Position numbers and translations under genes: made by a program. From Neelides folsomi (taxonomy: Eukaryota; Arthropoda; Collembola; Neelipleona; Neelidae), in assembly GCA_034687125.1 (NCBI GenBank), contig JAQGBZ010000423.1, positions 1 through 50,699 of the forward strand: a stretch of 50,699 nucleotides of DNA. The letters run 5' to 3'. The notes beneath the pieces are model-generated. The model was not told the DNA's origin and made no database searches. It saw only the letters and a program-made list of their open reading frames with translations. Position 1 is the stretch's first letter. Each line of letters opens with the position of its first letter. Positions 21,932-34,283 of this stretch are shown piece after piece.

Positions 21932-22502
21932 TACAGTAGGAGATTCACGATAAGTGTATAAATCTTTGAAAAATGATTACTGGTATTATAAATATTTGGA
22001 TTGATCTTATGTAAATGCAAATACAATCATTGAAGGTTATGTTATAAGACAAAATTGAGTTGAATATAATTTAACTTCATGTACCACTTTAAACAGCCAT
22101 CAAATCCAAGATGACAATTCCTATCATTTTTCATTATTGCTATTGCTCCCGCTGTTCGCTTTTCGCAACAACGCTTCTCGCAACCTACCGATTGGCACTT
22201 ATTCAATCCCGGCCTGGAACTTTAGCATTGTAAGTTTACTTAAATTTAAAAATCCATCAAAAATGAATGAGTTGCTTGGGGAGAGTTGATAAGATGAGGT
22301 AAGCATTCAAGTGATAGGGAATGGTCATCATGGAGTTGATTGCTGATTAAAGTGTTGAATGTTGTTAAATTATATTCAACTAAATTTTTTCTTATTGTAA
22401 CACCATCAATGATTGTATTTTCATTTAAATCGGATTAATTCAAATATTTATAATACCAATAAAAAAATTTCAAAGATTTATACACTTATCGTGAACCCTG
22501 TA
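21932..22502. mobile_element. Mariner-like MITE with about 80-bp TIRs
   Basis: The left end TACAGTAGGAGATTCACGAT and the inverted right end (TACAGGGTTCACGATAAGTG) match through AAGTGTATAAATCTTTGAAA and on through TGGTATTATAAATATTTG, giving arms of roughly 80 bp with small gaps. Both ends are bounded by TA followed by CAG, the Tc1/mariner signature. The 570-bp element encodes no transposase. An internal GC-richer patch (22110-22210) opens a short frame but has no support as a gene. Confidence 0.8.
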
Positions 22503-23065
22503 GTGTAACGATTGATTATTTGATTTATAGGACGATATTATCAGTCTGTGGTATTATGTATTAAAGTTTCTAATAAACTGAACAATCGATAAATTCAATA
22601 GCTGTGGTTCTTTTATTGTCACTCTTAAAGGTGCGTAAAAATATAAGAAAGTTAATTATATAATATATTCTAAGTATAAAACTAGATTATAATTAATTAA
22701 GTGCTCATTTATGGTTAGTGCGATTAAGAAATTCATACTACAAGCTAATTGTTTCTTAACGTTTTCCCAAATTGATGATCCTTTTGCATAAATTAGCATT
22801 TTTTATAAATATTAATAAATTAGCAATAACTTTGCTCTATGTTAAAAGTTAAAGACGATTAAAAATTGGCTTGCAAAAATGAATCTTTTTATAAGAGTAG
22901 GTCCACGACGGCGGATCTTCCATTACTTTAATGGAATTGCTCAAATATTACAATATTGTATAATAAATTATGAAATTCCAAATACAATACTGATGCTCAA
23001 ACTAAAGGAAGGGACTAGGTTAGATAATTATTAATTTTATTGGTCAGAAACAAGAAGCGAGTATT
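22503..23065. other. Intergenic, downstream of cysteinyl-tRNA synthetase
   Basis: AT-rich with no gene or repeat seen. It includes a - strand AATAAA (TTTATT on the + strand at 23036-23041), 25 nt past the synthetase stop. Confidence 0.45.
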
Positions 23066-25973
23066 TTATGACGCCACTGGAGGTTTCTCATCTTCTCCGC
23101 AAATGGTTTTAAGATAGTCGTTGTATTTTTTCTCTTGGGCTGTGAAGAGTTTTAAATTTTTCTTTATAGTAGATTTTGGAAGAGAATTTCCTTCTTTGTC
23201 ATGAGTAGGAAGGCCTTTGACATCGAATGCAGAGTATTTTTCAGCATCCTCAGACTTTCTGAAAAGGTCCCATGGAGGAATTTTCATTTGGGCTTCTCGC
23301 TCTGCCTGTGCTTTTGCCATTTCTTCCCTTTTCCTCTGCTTTTCAGCTTCCTTTTCTCTCTCGAGCCTTTCTTTTTGCTCCCTTTCTCTCATCATTGTCT
23401 CTACTCCAACGTATTTCACAACAGTGGGGCAATCTATATGAATCGAATAATTAAAATTTTTGTATGAAACTTATTTGTGCTAAAATGAAACGAGGTCGAA
23501 TTTTATGTTTTAAAATGTCTCAAATTTAACTTTTAAGCGTAATGCATTTTAATTACTCAGTAAATATCTTACCTTTATGATCTTCAAGCCTCACTCCTAA
23601 AAGTGGCAACTTCTCGTCTCTGATTAAATCACATTCGGTCAAAAGGGTTTGTTTCGTCTCGGTGTTGTAGAGCAAGCGAGTTTGCGATCTAACTTTTTCT
23701 CTAAAATCAGCAAGAACTTCCAAATATGGAATGAGGATATCTTCCTTTTGAATCGAACCGTCACCGGAATCAGTTTTAAAGCCGATTGCCTCCAATTCAG
23801 AACTTGGAATTACTCCAAATATTGTCAGCATTCTAGTGATGTATCTAAAATGAAAAAAGGCAATATAATAACACTAAATAGTTATGTTATATAGTAAATA
23901 CTAAATTATTATTATACTAAATTAAAGGTAAAAGTTATTAAGTAAATATCAGTATAAAAAATTAGGAATCTCCCTATTAATGAAACATACTTCGCAGCGG
24001 ATTTGAGCAGCGGTCCATTGAGTGGATGAGACTGAACTTTAAAGCCTTGTAAATACAAATTGGAGAGTCCCACGAGTTCTTTGATTGCAAACATAGCCGT
24101 TCGTGTGTCAATGTTGTCGCATAGCGCCATATGAACAGCGTTTTTACATCCTTCAATTTCTAACTGGAAGTTGAGGTCAGCTTGAGTCCACTTTGGTGTT
24201 AAATTACATCCTCTGATTGAATCCTTTACATTGAGGAAGAATTCTTGAATGGTCTTTTCGAGTTGTACAGCCATTTGCATTCCATTTGGACTAATGAAAT
24301 AATCGTTTTATATTATAATCAAATTTATCATCCCACTTTAATTCTATATTATAGTATATTGTAAAAGGCATGTTACCTGTAATCTAAAGTGTCTTTCCAA
24401 GAATGAAGTAAAAAGGTGATTCGAAGCTGGGCGGCAGTGTAATCCTCGAGGGCTTGTTTGATGGTTATGAAGTTCTTAAGTGACTTTGACATTTTACATC
24501 CAGCGATGGTTAAATGACCCGAATGCAAAAAATATTTAACCCAATCGTCATTCTCAAAATATGCTTCACTTTGAGCCAATTCATTGTCGTGATGTGGAAA
24601 TTTCAAATCAACTCCGCCTGACATTTAAAAATTAAAATACATTTGTATTGTTTAAATCCGATATCAATTAGAATCGATAATTTTAACTTAACAAAAGTAT
24701 AATTAATAAACGATGATGTAGTTGATAATTTTGTTAATTACCTGTATGAATGTCCATTCTTGGTCCAAAAATGGCACTTGCCATAGCAGAACATTCAATA
24801 TGCCACCCTGGTCGACCCTTTCCCCATGGAGAATCCCACGAAGGCTCACCAGGTCTTGAAGCCTTCCATAAGGCGAAATCAACAGCAGACTTCTTTTCAC
24901 CGGGTCGATTAACGCTCAATTCGCCTAAACAATAATTATCGATTGATTGATTCAAATACATTTAATATCATTTATCTTTATTTTTTTCTCATTTAGTTAG
25001 TGCTGTAAAAATTAAATTTTGATAAACATACCTTCTCCTTCTGCAAGAGCTTTTTCATCATTTGTAGCTTCAGGAATGAGTTTAGCATATGTGTGATTTG
25101 GTGAATTTTTGAAATTCGCAACATCAAAGTAAACTGACCCATTTGATTCGTAGCCATATCCATTTGAAATGATCCTTTCAATGAATGCAACAATCTCGGG
25201 AACGTATTCGCTAACTCTTGTGAGAACATCGGGATCGAGCACATTCAACGCATTCATGTCAGCAAAAAAATCTTCTTCCCACTTTCGTGCAAATCGTCCA
25301 AATACTTCGTTTTCAAGCTCATGATTTTCTTTGAGTAAGAATCTCTTATCAAGAAAATCATAAAGAATCTCTTTCACTCCATTGATAAGGGAGGTTGTGT
25401 TGGATTGGTGTGGATTCTCCTTAGATTGAGCTTCAAACTCGGCTATCGTCTCTGCTACTTTTGTTAAAACCCTTTCTCTCATGGTCTTCTTATCCGGATC
25501 GGTCGTGGCAAAGGTCTCTGTCACATATTCTGATTTGGCAATGAGAGTATCATTGATCACTTTACTCAAATCATTCGCTTTCTCGGAATATTTGCTAAGC
25601 AGATATTCTTGTCGGGCTCTTTTAATGATTTTGTCATCAATATCTGTTAAAACAAAATTCTTTATAAACCTTAACATCGTGAGAAATAACAGCTAATTGT
25701 AAGTGGTAATTAATTATGTATTAAAATATTTATTAAAAGGCTATTATTACCTGTTACATTCATAACATATTGAACATTATATCCAAAATAATGGCTCAGA
25801 ACTCTTCGAAGGATGTCGAAGGAAATGTACGATCGAGCATGACCCATGTGGGACGCATCGTACACAGTTGGTCCACAACTGTACCAATTCACTTGTTTTT
25901 CATTCGGATCATGAGGGATGAAATTTTCATAGTCTCTTTTAAGACTGTTGAATACTCGTAATCTTGAAGACAT
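23066..25973 (-). CDS. CARS1: Cysteine--tRNA ligase, cytosolic
   Basis: Class I aminoacyl-tRNA synthetase that charges tRNA-Cys. Seven exons: 25751-25973, 25032-25643, 24742-24924, 24377-24617, 23991-24290, 23573-23844, 23066-23430. They give 731 residues (human about 748). Seen: [21 protein letters not shown] with the HIGH-type motif HMGH (residues 42-45) and the zinc-ligand Cys33. The long eukaryote-specific insertion follows ([38 protein letters not shown]). Then come [27 protein letters not shown] and the KMSKS loop at residues 381-385. The tail is Glu/Lys/Arg-rich ([20 protein letters not shown]) and ends with the family's [10 protein letters not shown] and [14 protein letters not shown]. 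The length and the presence of the insertion exclude the mitochondrial CARS2. It is divergent from GCP2, with a 627-bp gap between the starts. Confidence 0.97.
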
Positions 25974-26600
25974 CTCGCACTATCTAATTTTTTAATAGAT
26001 TTATTACAAATATTGTTAATTGTTTAATACTCTTATAAATTATCCTATAAGTTGACATTTATGATTTAAAATCCTTAATTTTGGAAAATGATGTAATTTC
26101 ATGGTTTCTTGACTTTTATGTCAAAAATATGGTAGGCTTCCTTCACAAGGACAAGATGATTTAAGCCTGATTTTGGGATAAAAAGTATAAACTTAAAAAC
26201 TTACGTTCATACGGTACACGAATTACACGATGCTAAATTTTGTTAATTAATAATTAAACGCCGGACGCAGATGGTTCTAGATTCCAAATGTACTGAAAGA
26301 ATGAAAGTGAAAATGAAGTGTGAAGTTTTGTTCAAATCGCCGGGTTGGTTTGCCACAACTCGCATGCGATAGGAATTTTTCTCCTCACAGCCCGCGCAAT
26401 CGCTTTGTCCTTTCTAGGAGAAACGGAAAAGAAGAAAATCCTCAGTTTTCTTCATTTTCTCCCCATTTTCTTCTTCATGCCTGTCAAATAAATACTCGCT
26501 AATTATTAAATAACTATCATTAAGTTCATGTTAAACCACTTCTTGTTTCACTTTTAAACGCACGAGGAGATCTTGTAAAACAGTGTAAAAATGGATTAGA
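25974..26600. promoter_or_regulatory. Shared upstream region of CARS1 and GCP2
   Basis: This 627-bp head-to-head interval must contain both promoters. A less AT-rich patch at 26260-26480 includes GCCGGACGCAG and CCCGCGCAATCGC, possibly core promoter or leader sequence. No ORF in it is supported. Confidence 0.4.
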
Positions 26601-29600
26601 ATGTCTACGAAAGTTGTAAAAAAGGAGACAATATCACCGCCTATTAAATCTGAACTTGAAGGTATTTAATAAACTGTTTTAGCCGACCTAATACTTTATA
26701 TTAACATATAATTACAAATGGCTTTTATAGTGAATTTACTTTCACAATTGAATGTTTAATCTATGATATATCTATTTTAATTTATATTTCTAACAGGATG
26801 ATAATATATATATTTACATATTTTCAGAGCAAGGATCGGGATTTCGCAATTCATCTAGTTATCCGAACAGTTTGAATACGTATGCTCTGGGAACGAATGG
26901 GTCGACAAACGAGACGGAAAAGCGTGTACTAAATAATACAAGCAGAGGAAGTACAATGTTGGCACATCAAATGGACACAACACCAATTAGTTGTCTTCGA
27001 AAGTCAACAACATTGAGCAGCATTTCAAGGCAAAATGACTCACTTTCAGAGAGAGTCCATGAAGATCGAGATTCGATTAATAACAATGACTTTCGAAATT
27101 CAATGTTGTTCAATCGAAACTCAACTTCTTCCACAAGTTCAAATTCAACTAATTCACGTGGAGTTTGGCTCTCTGCTTTATATAAAAGTCTTACAGAAAC
27201 AGGTAATTTTAATAAATATTTTAGTATTCTGCCCTGAATCTTCTAATAAAAATCCATTGAATATATTGTATTTTAATTATAAAGCAGATATCCCAGACGA
27301 AGAAGTTGACCGTTCATTGATGTATTTGGATAACCCGAAAGTTTCTAAAGAACCAGTCAATGAAACTAAAGCTGTTGAAAAATTAAAGATGCATTTGATT
27401 TATCAACAAAAGTTTCCTGAATCGAAGACTTTTTACGAACATTACCACAAGCTTAAAACACTCGTAATTATTTATTCTGAATATAATATTATGTTACAAT
27501 CTGATCTAAAGATTCAGATAGAATGGTCTATTCTCTTTCATATCTATTCATTAACCTGTATATTTTCAGAACGTCGTAAAGAATAAAACTCAACTAATTG
27601 AAATGATGTATGCTTTATTCGACAAAGAGGAAACAAGGGCTAAATTAAATGCCAACCAAAAAGTACCAAAACAAGAACAAGTTGAAAAGCCAAAGTATCC
27701 TAACACTGAACAAAAACAAAGATCAAACCCGATCGATTCAAGTAAAGTTGACTTTCGTAGATGTAAATCGGAAAGCTCTTCTTCAAAAATTAAAAAAGAG
27801 ATCCGAGGAAGTTTTCAGGTAAATTAATATTCTGATATCTAAAATAATATTTTAATAAATCTATTTGGCAATCTTATAATAAATATAATTTTTTCAAGGA
27901 TGGAGACTTTACGAATGAATTACCACCAGAATTTCAAACACCAGTTGATTTCGATATTGCACCAAATCTTAGCCTCAAAAAAGAATCCGATCACCTCATA
28001 AGCAAAGAAATAAATAATGGTATTGTAAAACACAAAATAAGAAGAAAAAACCAATTGTTATATAGAAAAACATTTCAATTGTCTATTTTCCATTTCTTTA
28101 CTTTCTAGTGCCTTCTATTTCTTCTGATAACGGCAAATATTTATATTCACAAATTGATGATACTACTTTTAAACCCGTCGATTCGCAATTGCAAGCTGTT
28201 TCTGCAGTTAATTCAAAGAACTCAAATTCACATCGCACTGAAATTTTATCTAAAAGAGAACATTCAGTTAGTTTGAGAGAAAATCGAAAATCGCAGATTG
28301 TTGCGATTCCTCAGCCCTTTCCTGGTAAATTGTAAAATTTGATTATTTGTCTTCACGAGTTGAAAATCCGATTTGAAAGCAAGTATAATATAAATAATTC
28401 CAATTGTATCCTATACTAATTTTTAGAATATCATTCGAGGGTCGTAGAACGAGAAATCATCCAAGATCTTATTTACGTTTTTCAAGGAATTGATGGAAAA
28501 ATTATCAAATCCACGTCAGATGGAAATTATTCAATTGCTTCGAAAGTAAACTTTATAATTAAATTAAATATTCAATACAATTTAAAATAATTAAGTATAC
28601 CTAGTATATTTAACATTGTTTGAATTATAGAAATATGATGTCGACATGTCACTTCAACTTCAAGCATTGCGTCTCTGCGAACTCGGCTTTTTCTTCAAGA
28701 AGATTCGGAATTTTTGCAATAAACCATCGACCGGTTTGATTGTCCAAGGATTAAAAATCGCCCTTGAAAAAGAACTTCAAGAATATTATAGACTTCTTGC
28801 TGTTATTCAAGGACAAGTAAAGATTTAATTCATATTCAAATTATTTTAATAATAATAATTGATAACTAAAAATATTTTTTATTTGCAAGGTTCAACAATA
28901 TGGAGTTGAGACTCCGGTGAGTGACGATGTATCGCATGAAGATGAAATGACTTTACTTCGTCTCACCGTTTGGGTTTATGATTGTCGTCCGAGATTTGAG
29001 GTATAATTCTTATTGTTAGTTTAAAAGTTTAGTCAACATCTTAATGCTCAATCTTGTTTGAATTAAATAGACATTTACATAAATGTTATTCTCTATAATA
29101 TTTAAAAGTGAATTTGAATATTTCAGCTCCTCGCCTCAATGCTGGATGGATGTGAGGGAAAGAAAGGGGGAGAACTCTGCTCGGTTCTTTTCCGTTATAC
29201 TGAACACGGTGATCCACTCGTGTCTTCCTTAACGATAACTCTGCTTTCTGTCGTTGCCAAACCACTTTATGAAATGCTGTGCCAATGGATTCTCTACGGA
29301 GAACTCGAAGACCCTTACAATGAATTCTTTATTGCTAGTGACAATGATTGCAAACCTGAGCACCTCTGGCATTCAAAATATAATTTACGGTAAATGTCAA
29401 TAATAAAGTAAAACTATTATAAAATTTTTTTATGAAGTTGCAATATTGCTTATCAATAAAGAAAATATTTTTTTAATTTTAATTTTAATAACTTTAATAG
29501 AAAGAAAATGCTTCCATCATTCATCTCAATGGATCAAGCTGAGCGAATTCTTGCTACAGGGAAAAATATTAATTTCTTGATGTATATTTGCAAAAACTCG

Positions 29601-31521
29601 AGCGGTTATGAAGGGAGAAATTCGATCAAAATCACATTGGAAAATAGTCCTGGTAAAAATATTTTGTAGTAAAACTAACGTGTAGTTGGTACTTTAATTT
29701 GGTTTGGTTTATATTTTTAAGGGTTTTAATTTTGATTGTATAATTTACCATCAATAGTTGAGTGTCTCTTCATGGACGATGATAAAGTGTTGAACAAAGC
29801 CATTGTGTCTGCTTATCAAACAACTTCAGATATGGTTCTTAAAGTTTTGATTGAAGAATCTCGTTTACTTCATCACTTAAATGCGATCAAACATTATTTG
29901 CTTCTTGGCCAAGGAGATTTTATCCAATATCTTCTCGAGCTCATAAGGTACACATTCATATTCTTGAATTTAAATTTTGCTTACTATAATATGCTAAGCT
30001 TTTAAATATGTGCATGTCTTACAATAATTATTGTATTATGGTTTATAGTCTTTGTAGTAGTAAGTTTAAACTTTGTTAATAGCTATTAAATGTTTTTCGA
30101 ATGAACTTAACTTTATGATTTCAGAGAGGAGCTTTCAAAACCAGCGAACAAGCTTTATACTCATAATTTATCGTCGAAGCTCGAGTCTGCGATTAGAGCC
30201 ACGAACGCTCAATTTGAAGAAGATGATATTTTGTGTCGATTAGACACCAGGATTTTGCCAAGCAGTGACAAAGATTTGGGTTGGGATGTTTTCTGTCTCG
30301 ATTACAAAGCACATGGGCCAATTGGAACTGTTTTAACTGAAGATGTTATGATTTCTTACAATAAACTGTTCAATGCACTTTGGAGAGCCAAACGGATCGA
30401 AACGATTCTCTCTTACTTGTGGAAAAATCAAACAGCGCTTTTCAAATATCAAAGAATTATTCCAGGTAACATTTAAAATTTTGATTTGTAACTTTTCTGT
30501 TTTAATTCATTTATGTAATAAATTATATGTTGATTTAATGCAGAAATTGGTCCAGTCCTTCATCGATCTCAGTTACTTATTTCAGAAATGATTCATTTCG
30601 TTCATCAAACTCAATACTACATCATGTTTGAAGCTACTGAATGTGCCTGGGAACATTTAATCAATGATGTAAGAATAAAATTGAAATAAGAGTATTAATT
30701 ATAAAGGTCACTACGATTTTGCTATATCTATAATAATTTGTAATGTGAATTTACTTTACATTAAAGCTTAATGAAAATGTATTTTAATTTTAGCTTAACA
30801 AAGCAAGAGATTTGGACGAAGTGATTAAAGCGCATAACATCTTTCTTCGAACAATTACAAAGCGATCTCTTCTTGATCCAGAGAGTCGAGATTTATTGAA
30901 TAAACTCAGGGGAATTTTCGATGTTGTTCATCAACTTAAAGGTTTCCTCATTGAGTTTGATGAGAAAGTCGCTGATGAGTTGAATTCACGGAATAAATTG
31001 AAGCGGAATTCCATCGAAGATCAAAAAGCCCAGAAAGCTTTTTTCATGGAATACATTGCCCATGCTAAAGGAACGATTGAAGCGCTATACACGACCAATC
31101 AGGTACAATTATCGTTAGAATTAGTTTAAAAACTTCAATGAATAAAAATGTTTTACCTATGAAAATTAGCATTTATCTGTAGAGTATGTACCTAATTATG
31201 CATTCAGATAGTTATTAATAATTTATTTTAATACGATTTATTTTTCAGGATTTGGTTCGAGATTTCTTGCTTGTGTTGAATCGCCAAGTTGACATTACTC
31301 TTCAATGTCTTAGTTTTCGCTTGGACTTTAACGAATATTATCATTTCAAAGATGCAAGATTGGGTCAACCGCTAACACTTTCTCATCGTCGACTTTCGAA
31401 TCATAGCCCATTCAACCCAATGAACATGTCAATGACTGCGAGTGGGATGAATTTAATGCTAAATTCCACCTCTATTTCAGAGTCAACTGCAGATGAAGAT
31501 ACATTTATGGATATTTCATAG
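26601..31521 (+). CDS. TUBGCP2: Gamma-tubulin complex component 2 (GCP2)
   Basis: Core subunit of the gamma-tubulin small complex, which binds gamma-tubulin and nucleates microtubules at centrosomes. Sixteen exons: 26601-26661, 26828-27202, 27285-27463, 27570-27818, 27899-28019, 28109-28324, 28427-28545, 28631-28816, 28890-29000, 29127-29389, 29501-29652, 29758-29947, 30125-30465, 30544-30668, 30794-31102, 31249-31521. They give 1089 residues; human GCP2 has about 902. The GRIP1 region begins near residue 407 (EREIIQDLIYVFQGIDGK) and includes CEGKKGGELCSVLFRYT and LYEMLCQWILYGELEDPYNE. GRIP2 contains NAIKHYLLLGQGDFIQYLLE, RATNAQFEEDDILCRLD and LSFRLDFNEYYHF near the end. The first 400 residues are Ser/Asn/Lys-rich low-complexity sequence, longer than in vertebrates. 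The third exon could also start at 27288, removing one residue. Confidence 0.96.
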
Positions 31522-32404
31522 AGAAATTCAACTTGCATGGTTTTGTTTCTTTTTGTAATATTAATATAATAGGTATGTATTTGTACATCTGTAGAATCCT
31601 CTTTTTGAACTTAACAATTACGCTTAAATGTTCACAAGATCAATTTTTAATCATATTGTATTATAGTTTATAGAATATTATTATTTAAATACAAATCGTA
31701 TCATGCAAATCATGACTTAATTTACAATTTAATCATTCAATTATCGTGTTCATACTAACCTACTTTGATTTGGTTTAGTTAATATAATACAATTTCCTTG
31801 TTCGATACTAACAATGCAGAATTAAATTATTAAATGTAAATCAAGAGTGAATTTCATGTAATCAGGCTCCTCCACGTAAGATGCGTATTATAGTTATTAA
31901 GCATGTGTATTACGCTAAAACTAACCTTTTTAATTTTTTATTCTCATTTAATTGATATTAATTATAATGCAATATATTCAGTTGATTTAGCAGAATATCA
32001 TAGGCGAATAAAAAGATTTAAATTATATTATGAGAAAACTCGTGAGAATTTATTGAAAGTATACCTAAATGTACAAACAATCACAGATTTCTTAAAATGT
32101 GATAAATTCATATCACTCATATTGAATTCATCTTAAGTAATGTCTAATGGCTATCATTCAAAGTATCACTACTTAAAAATTATTGCAATTTACGTTGTAT
32201 ATTTAGTATATTGCACTGTAATTGTTAAATATTTAGAGTTTAGTATGTTGGTATATAATAGAGGCAATAAATGAATAGAAGGAAATGATACATACATGTG
32301 TATTTTATAGGCAGCTGATGAGTTGAGCCAAAAGAGTTTCTTTAGTAGGCGTCTAAGAATTCTGCATTTCCACGTATAATATAATTTTATTGGCAGTGAA
32401 GTAA
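31522..32404. other. Intergenic AT-rich stretch
   Basis: Contains the GCP2 3' UTR; the nearest AATAAA I noticed is near 32266, so the UTR may be long. No gene or repeat is supported. Confidence 0.4.
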
Positions 32405-33483
32405 ATGTTAAATGACTTATTCAGCCCACGCTATTTTCCTTGTAACATGCAAAGTCAGCAGAATGAGGTTCAATATTTTGAACAACTTATTCTCTCATGC
32501 TCAATACTCAAGACACCACACGACATTTCCTTCTCTTCTCATTTACCTCTTTTTCTTACATTACCAAACTCCCCTAAAGAAGTAATCCGAAAGATGAATA
32601 TTCGAATCCCCATTTGGAAGCAAATCCTAAGTCATGTTGGAGCAGACGAACGCAACACTGAGATTACGGCTACTGCATTTAACAACAATACGGATCGTTC
32701 TGTAGAAGATGAGAGACTTCAACGTGTTCAAGTTCAACCTGCTGATCAAGCAACTATCAATGACTTTTTGACTGAAACAAGACGAGCCTTTGGAATGAAC
32801 GGACTATTGAGGCTCATTAATGGCATTAAACGAGAGGAAATGAGAGTCGGAAGAATACCCGAGCCACATTATGGTAATATTATACCGATAAATTATAAAA
32901 TAAACAATTTCAAGTCAGCAATAAAACGGAGATAGATGAGCCGTAATTAGTCCTTTCAAATGTGCTGCCAGCAGAATTCTTTCCAAATTCTGGAATTACG
33001 CTTTGATGCCAGCAATAAATAAGCCAAATTATGGCGTGGTTACATGAATTGCCATTTAAAATAATTCCAAATTCTGGTATGGTTACACTTATTGACCAAA
33101 CAAATTCCTTCCAAAACATGGTCTGGCTACAGGTTGATGCCAGTAAATTCTCTTGTTTATTTTCACAAACCTTTCTCATTCAATCGGCATTTACGCCCTC
33201 GAAAGTCTTAAGGATTACGATTGGTGAGTAAAAAATGATATTGTTCAAATTAATATTAATCAATTAACTTTATCGATTATTTAAATAATGTATGCTGAAT
33301 ATAGTAATGTCGAATAAAAGAAAGAGGGAAGAAAGCGACTCGGAACTTTCGGATTGTTCTTCCTCTGACGGCTCTGAAAGTGAAAATGAGCACGGTAATG
33401 AAGACATTGAAGAAAGTTATCAACTTTTTTCTCAACTGGACAGTGAAATAGTTGACGGTAATTCTAATCTGAATACTTTCTAA
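32405..33483 (+). CDS. Putative two-exon gene of unknown function
   Basis: Tentative model: exon 32405-32873 and exon 33305-33483, giving 215 residues. Exon 1 encodes a Leu/Pro-rich start, then IPIWKQILSHVGADERN and a charged helical segment (ATINDFLTETRRAFGMNGLL, RLINGIKREEMRVGRI). It ends at a good donor (TATG|GTAATA). The acceptor GAATATAG at 33304 joins in frame to an acidic, Ser-rich tail (KRKREESDSELSDCSSSDGS, then SENEHGNEDIEESYQLFSQL). The tail looks nuclear, with a KRKR basic patch and CK2-like acidic Ser sites. Translation could instead start at 32594 (MNIRIP). If the intron is retained, exon 1 stops at 32935. The 430-bp intron contains degenerate 43-bp repeats. No family is recognised, and no polyadenylation signal follows closely. 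Confidence 0.35.
32966..33152. repeat. Degenerate tandem repeats, period about 43 bp
   Basis: Five diverged units begin at 32966, 33007, 33050, 33093 and 33138 (spacings 41, 43, 43, 45). Each opens with TGCCAG or TGACCA. The four complete ones contain a CCAAATTCTGG-like core; in units 2-4 a TGG.TAC motif follows it. On the + strand the units read as a 14-residue pattern (LPAEFFPNSGITL, MPAINKPNYGVVT, LPFKIIPNSGMVTL), but stops separate some units. The array lies within the intron of the tentative 32405-33483 gene. Confidence 0.6.
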
Positions 33484-34283
33484 TTTATATTTAACTTACT
33501 TATTTATGTATGTAAAAATATTATAAAAATGTATCTTTCCGATATTTTGCTGCAAGATATTTAATTCGATGCTTAATAAGCTACAACTTACTAAAAATTA
33601 TTACATTAGTTTTAAAGTTGTTCTATTGTATAGTTGTAAACATCCAGGCTAAACACGCTGTATAGGTATATAAATATATAGGTAATTTTAAAGTATAACA
33701 AGTTAATATTGAGAATGAAATCTATCATAATTCATTAGTTTAACAAAATATCTTCTGGGTGTCCTATAATATCATATTTAATTTAAGATTAATTGTAGAT
33801 AGATAGCGAAAAAATCCATTTTAGTTGATTAGCTGGCATATACACATGATTCTATTCCATTTGAGAAGATTATTGAGAATTGAATCATGTTACTTAACTG
33901 GGCAATCGAATGTCATGTCACCCGCAAATAATTTCTACAGGAAATAATATCGGTTTATTTGAATTTCTAATGACTTGTCAAATCTTCTCAAATGGAATAG
34001 AGTGTAGTTAATAAGTTTCAAATAATCGATTACATATTTAATTTGATTATTAAACCAGGAAATCAACGAATCAAATAAAAATAAGAAACGTAGACCTTAA
34101 ATAATACAAAATATCACATTACGAATAAATATAGTTGTGCAATTAAGTAATAAAATATGGTTACTATTAATATATAAAAGTTAATGTCTTTACAGTCTTT
34201 CGGTGCGACATTTGATAAAATCATATTCATAAATGTATAGTACATAGTTAATATAAGAAAAAAGGTTAGTAAATACAAGTGTA
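33484..34283. other. Intergenic, convergent 3' regions with a MITE
   Basis: AT-rich sequence between two convergent genes. Apart from the inverted-repeat element at 33841-34006 I see no gene or structured feature. Confidence 0.45.
33841..34006. mobile_element. Short MITE with TA-type ends
   Basis: The inverted repeats CTATTCCATTTGAGAAGATT (left, 33853 onward) and the complementary CAAATCTTCTCAAATGGAATAG (right) bound about 165 bp. The outer ends read TACAC on both strands, so they fit a TA target duplication. There is no coding capacity. Confidence 0.6.

Noticed and set aside
22110..22210. Short + strand frame starting MTIPIIFHYCYC with a GTAAGT donor
   Set aside because: It lies wholly inside the mariner-like MITE, has no downstream partner exon in phase that I can see, and reads as low-complexity Cys/Leu sequence.
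31903..32136. 77-residue + strand frame
   Set aside because: AT-driven composition (Ile, Tyr, Leu, Lys), no splice partner, no motif.
32910..33179. 89-residue - strand frame over the 43-bp repeats
   Set aside because: It arises from the repeat periodicity. It has no promoter, motif or splice context.
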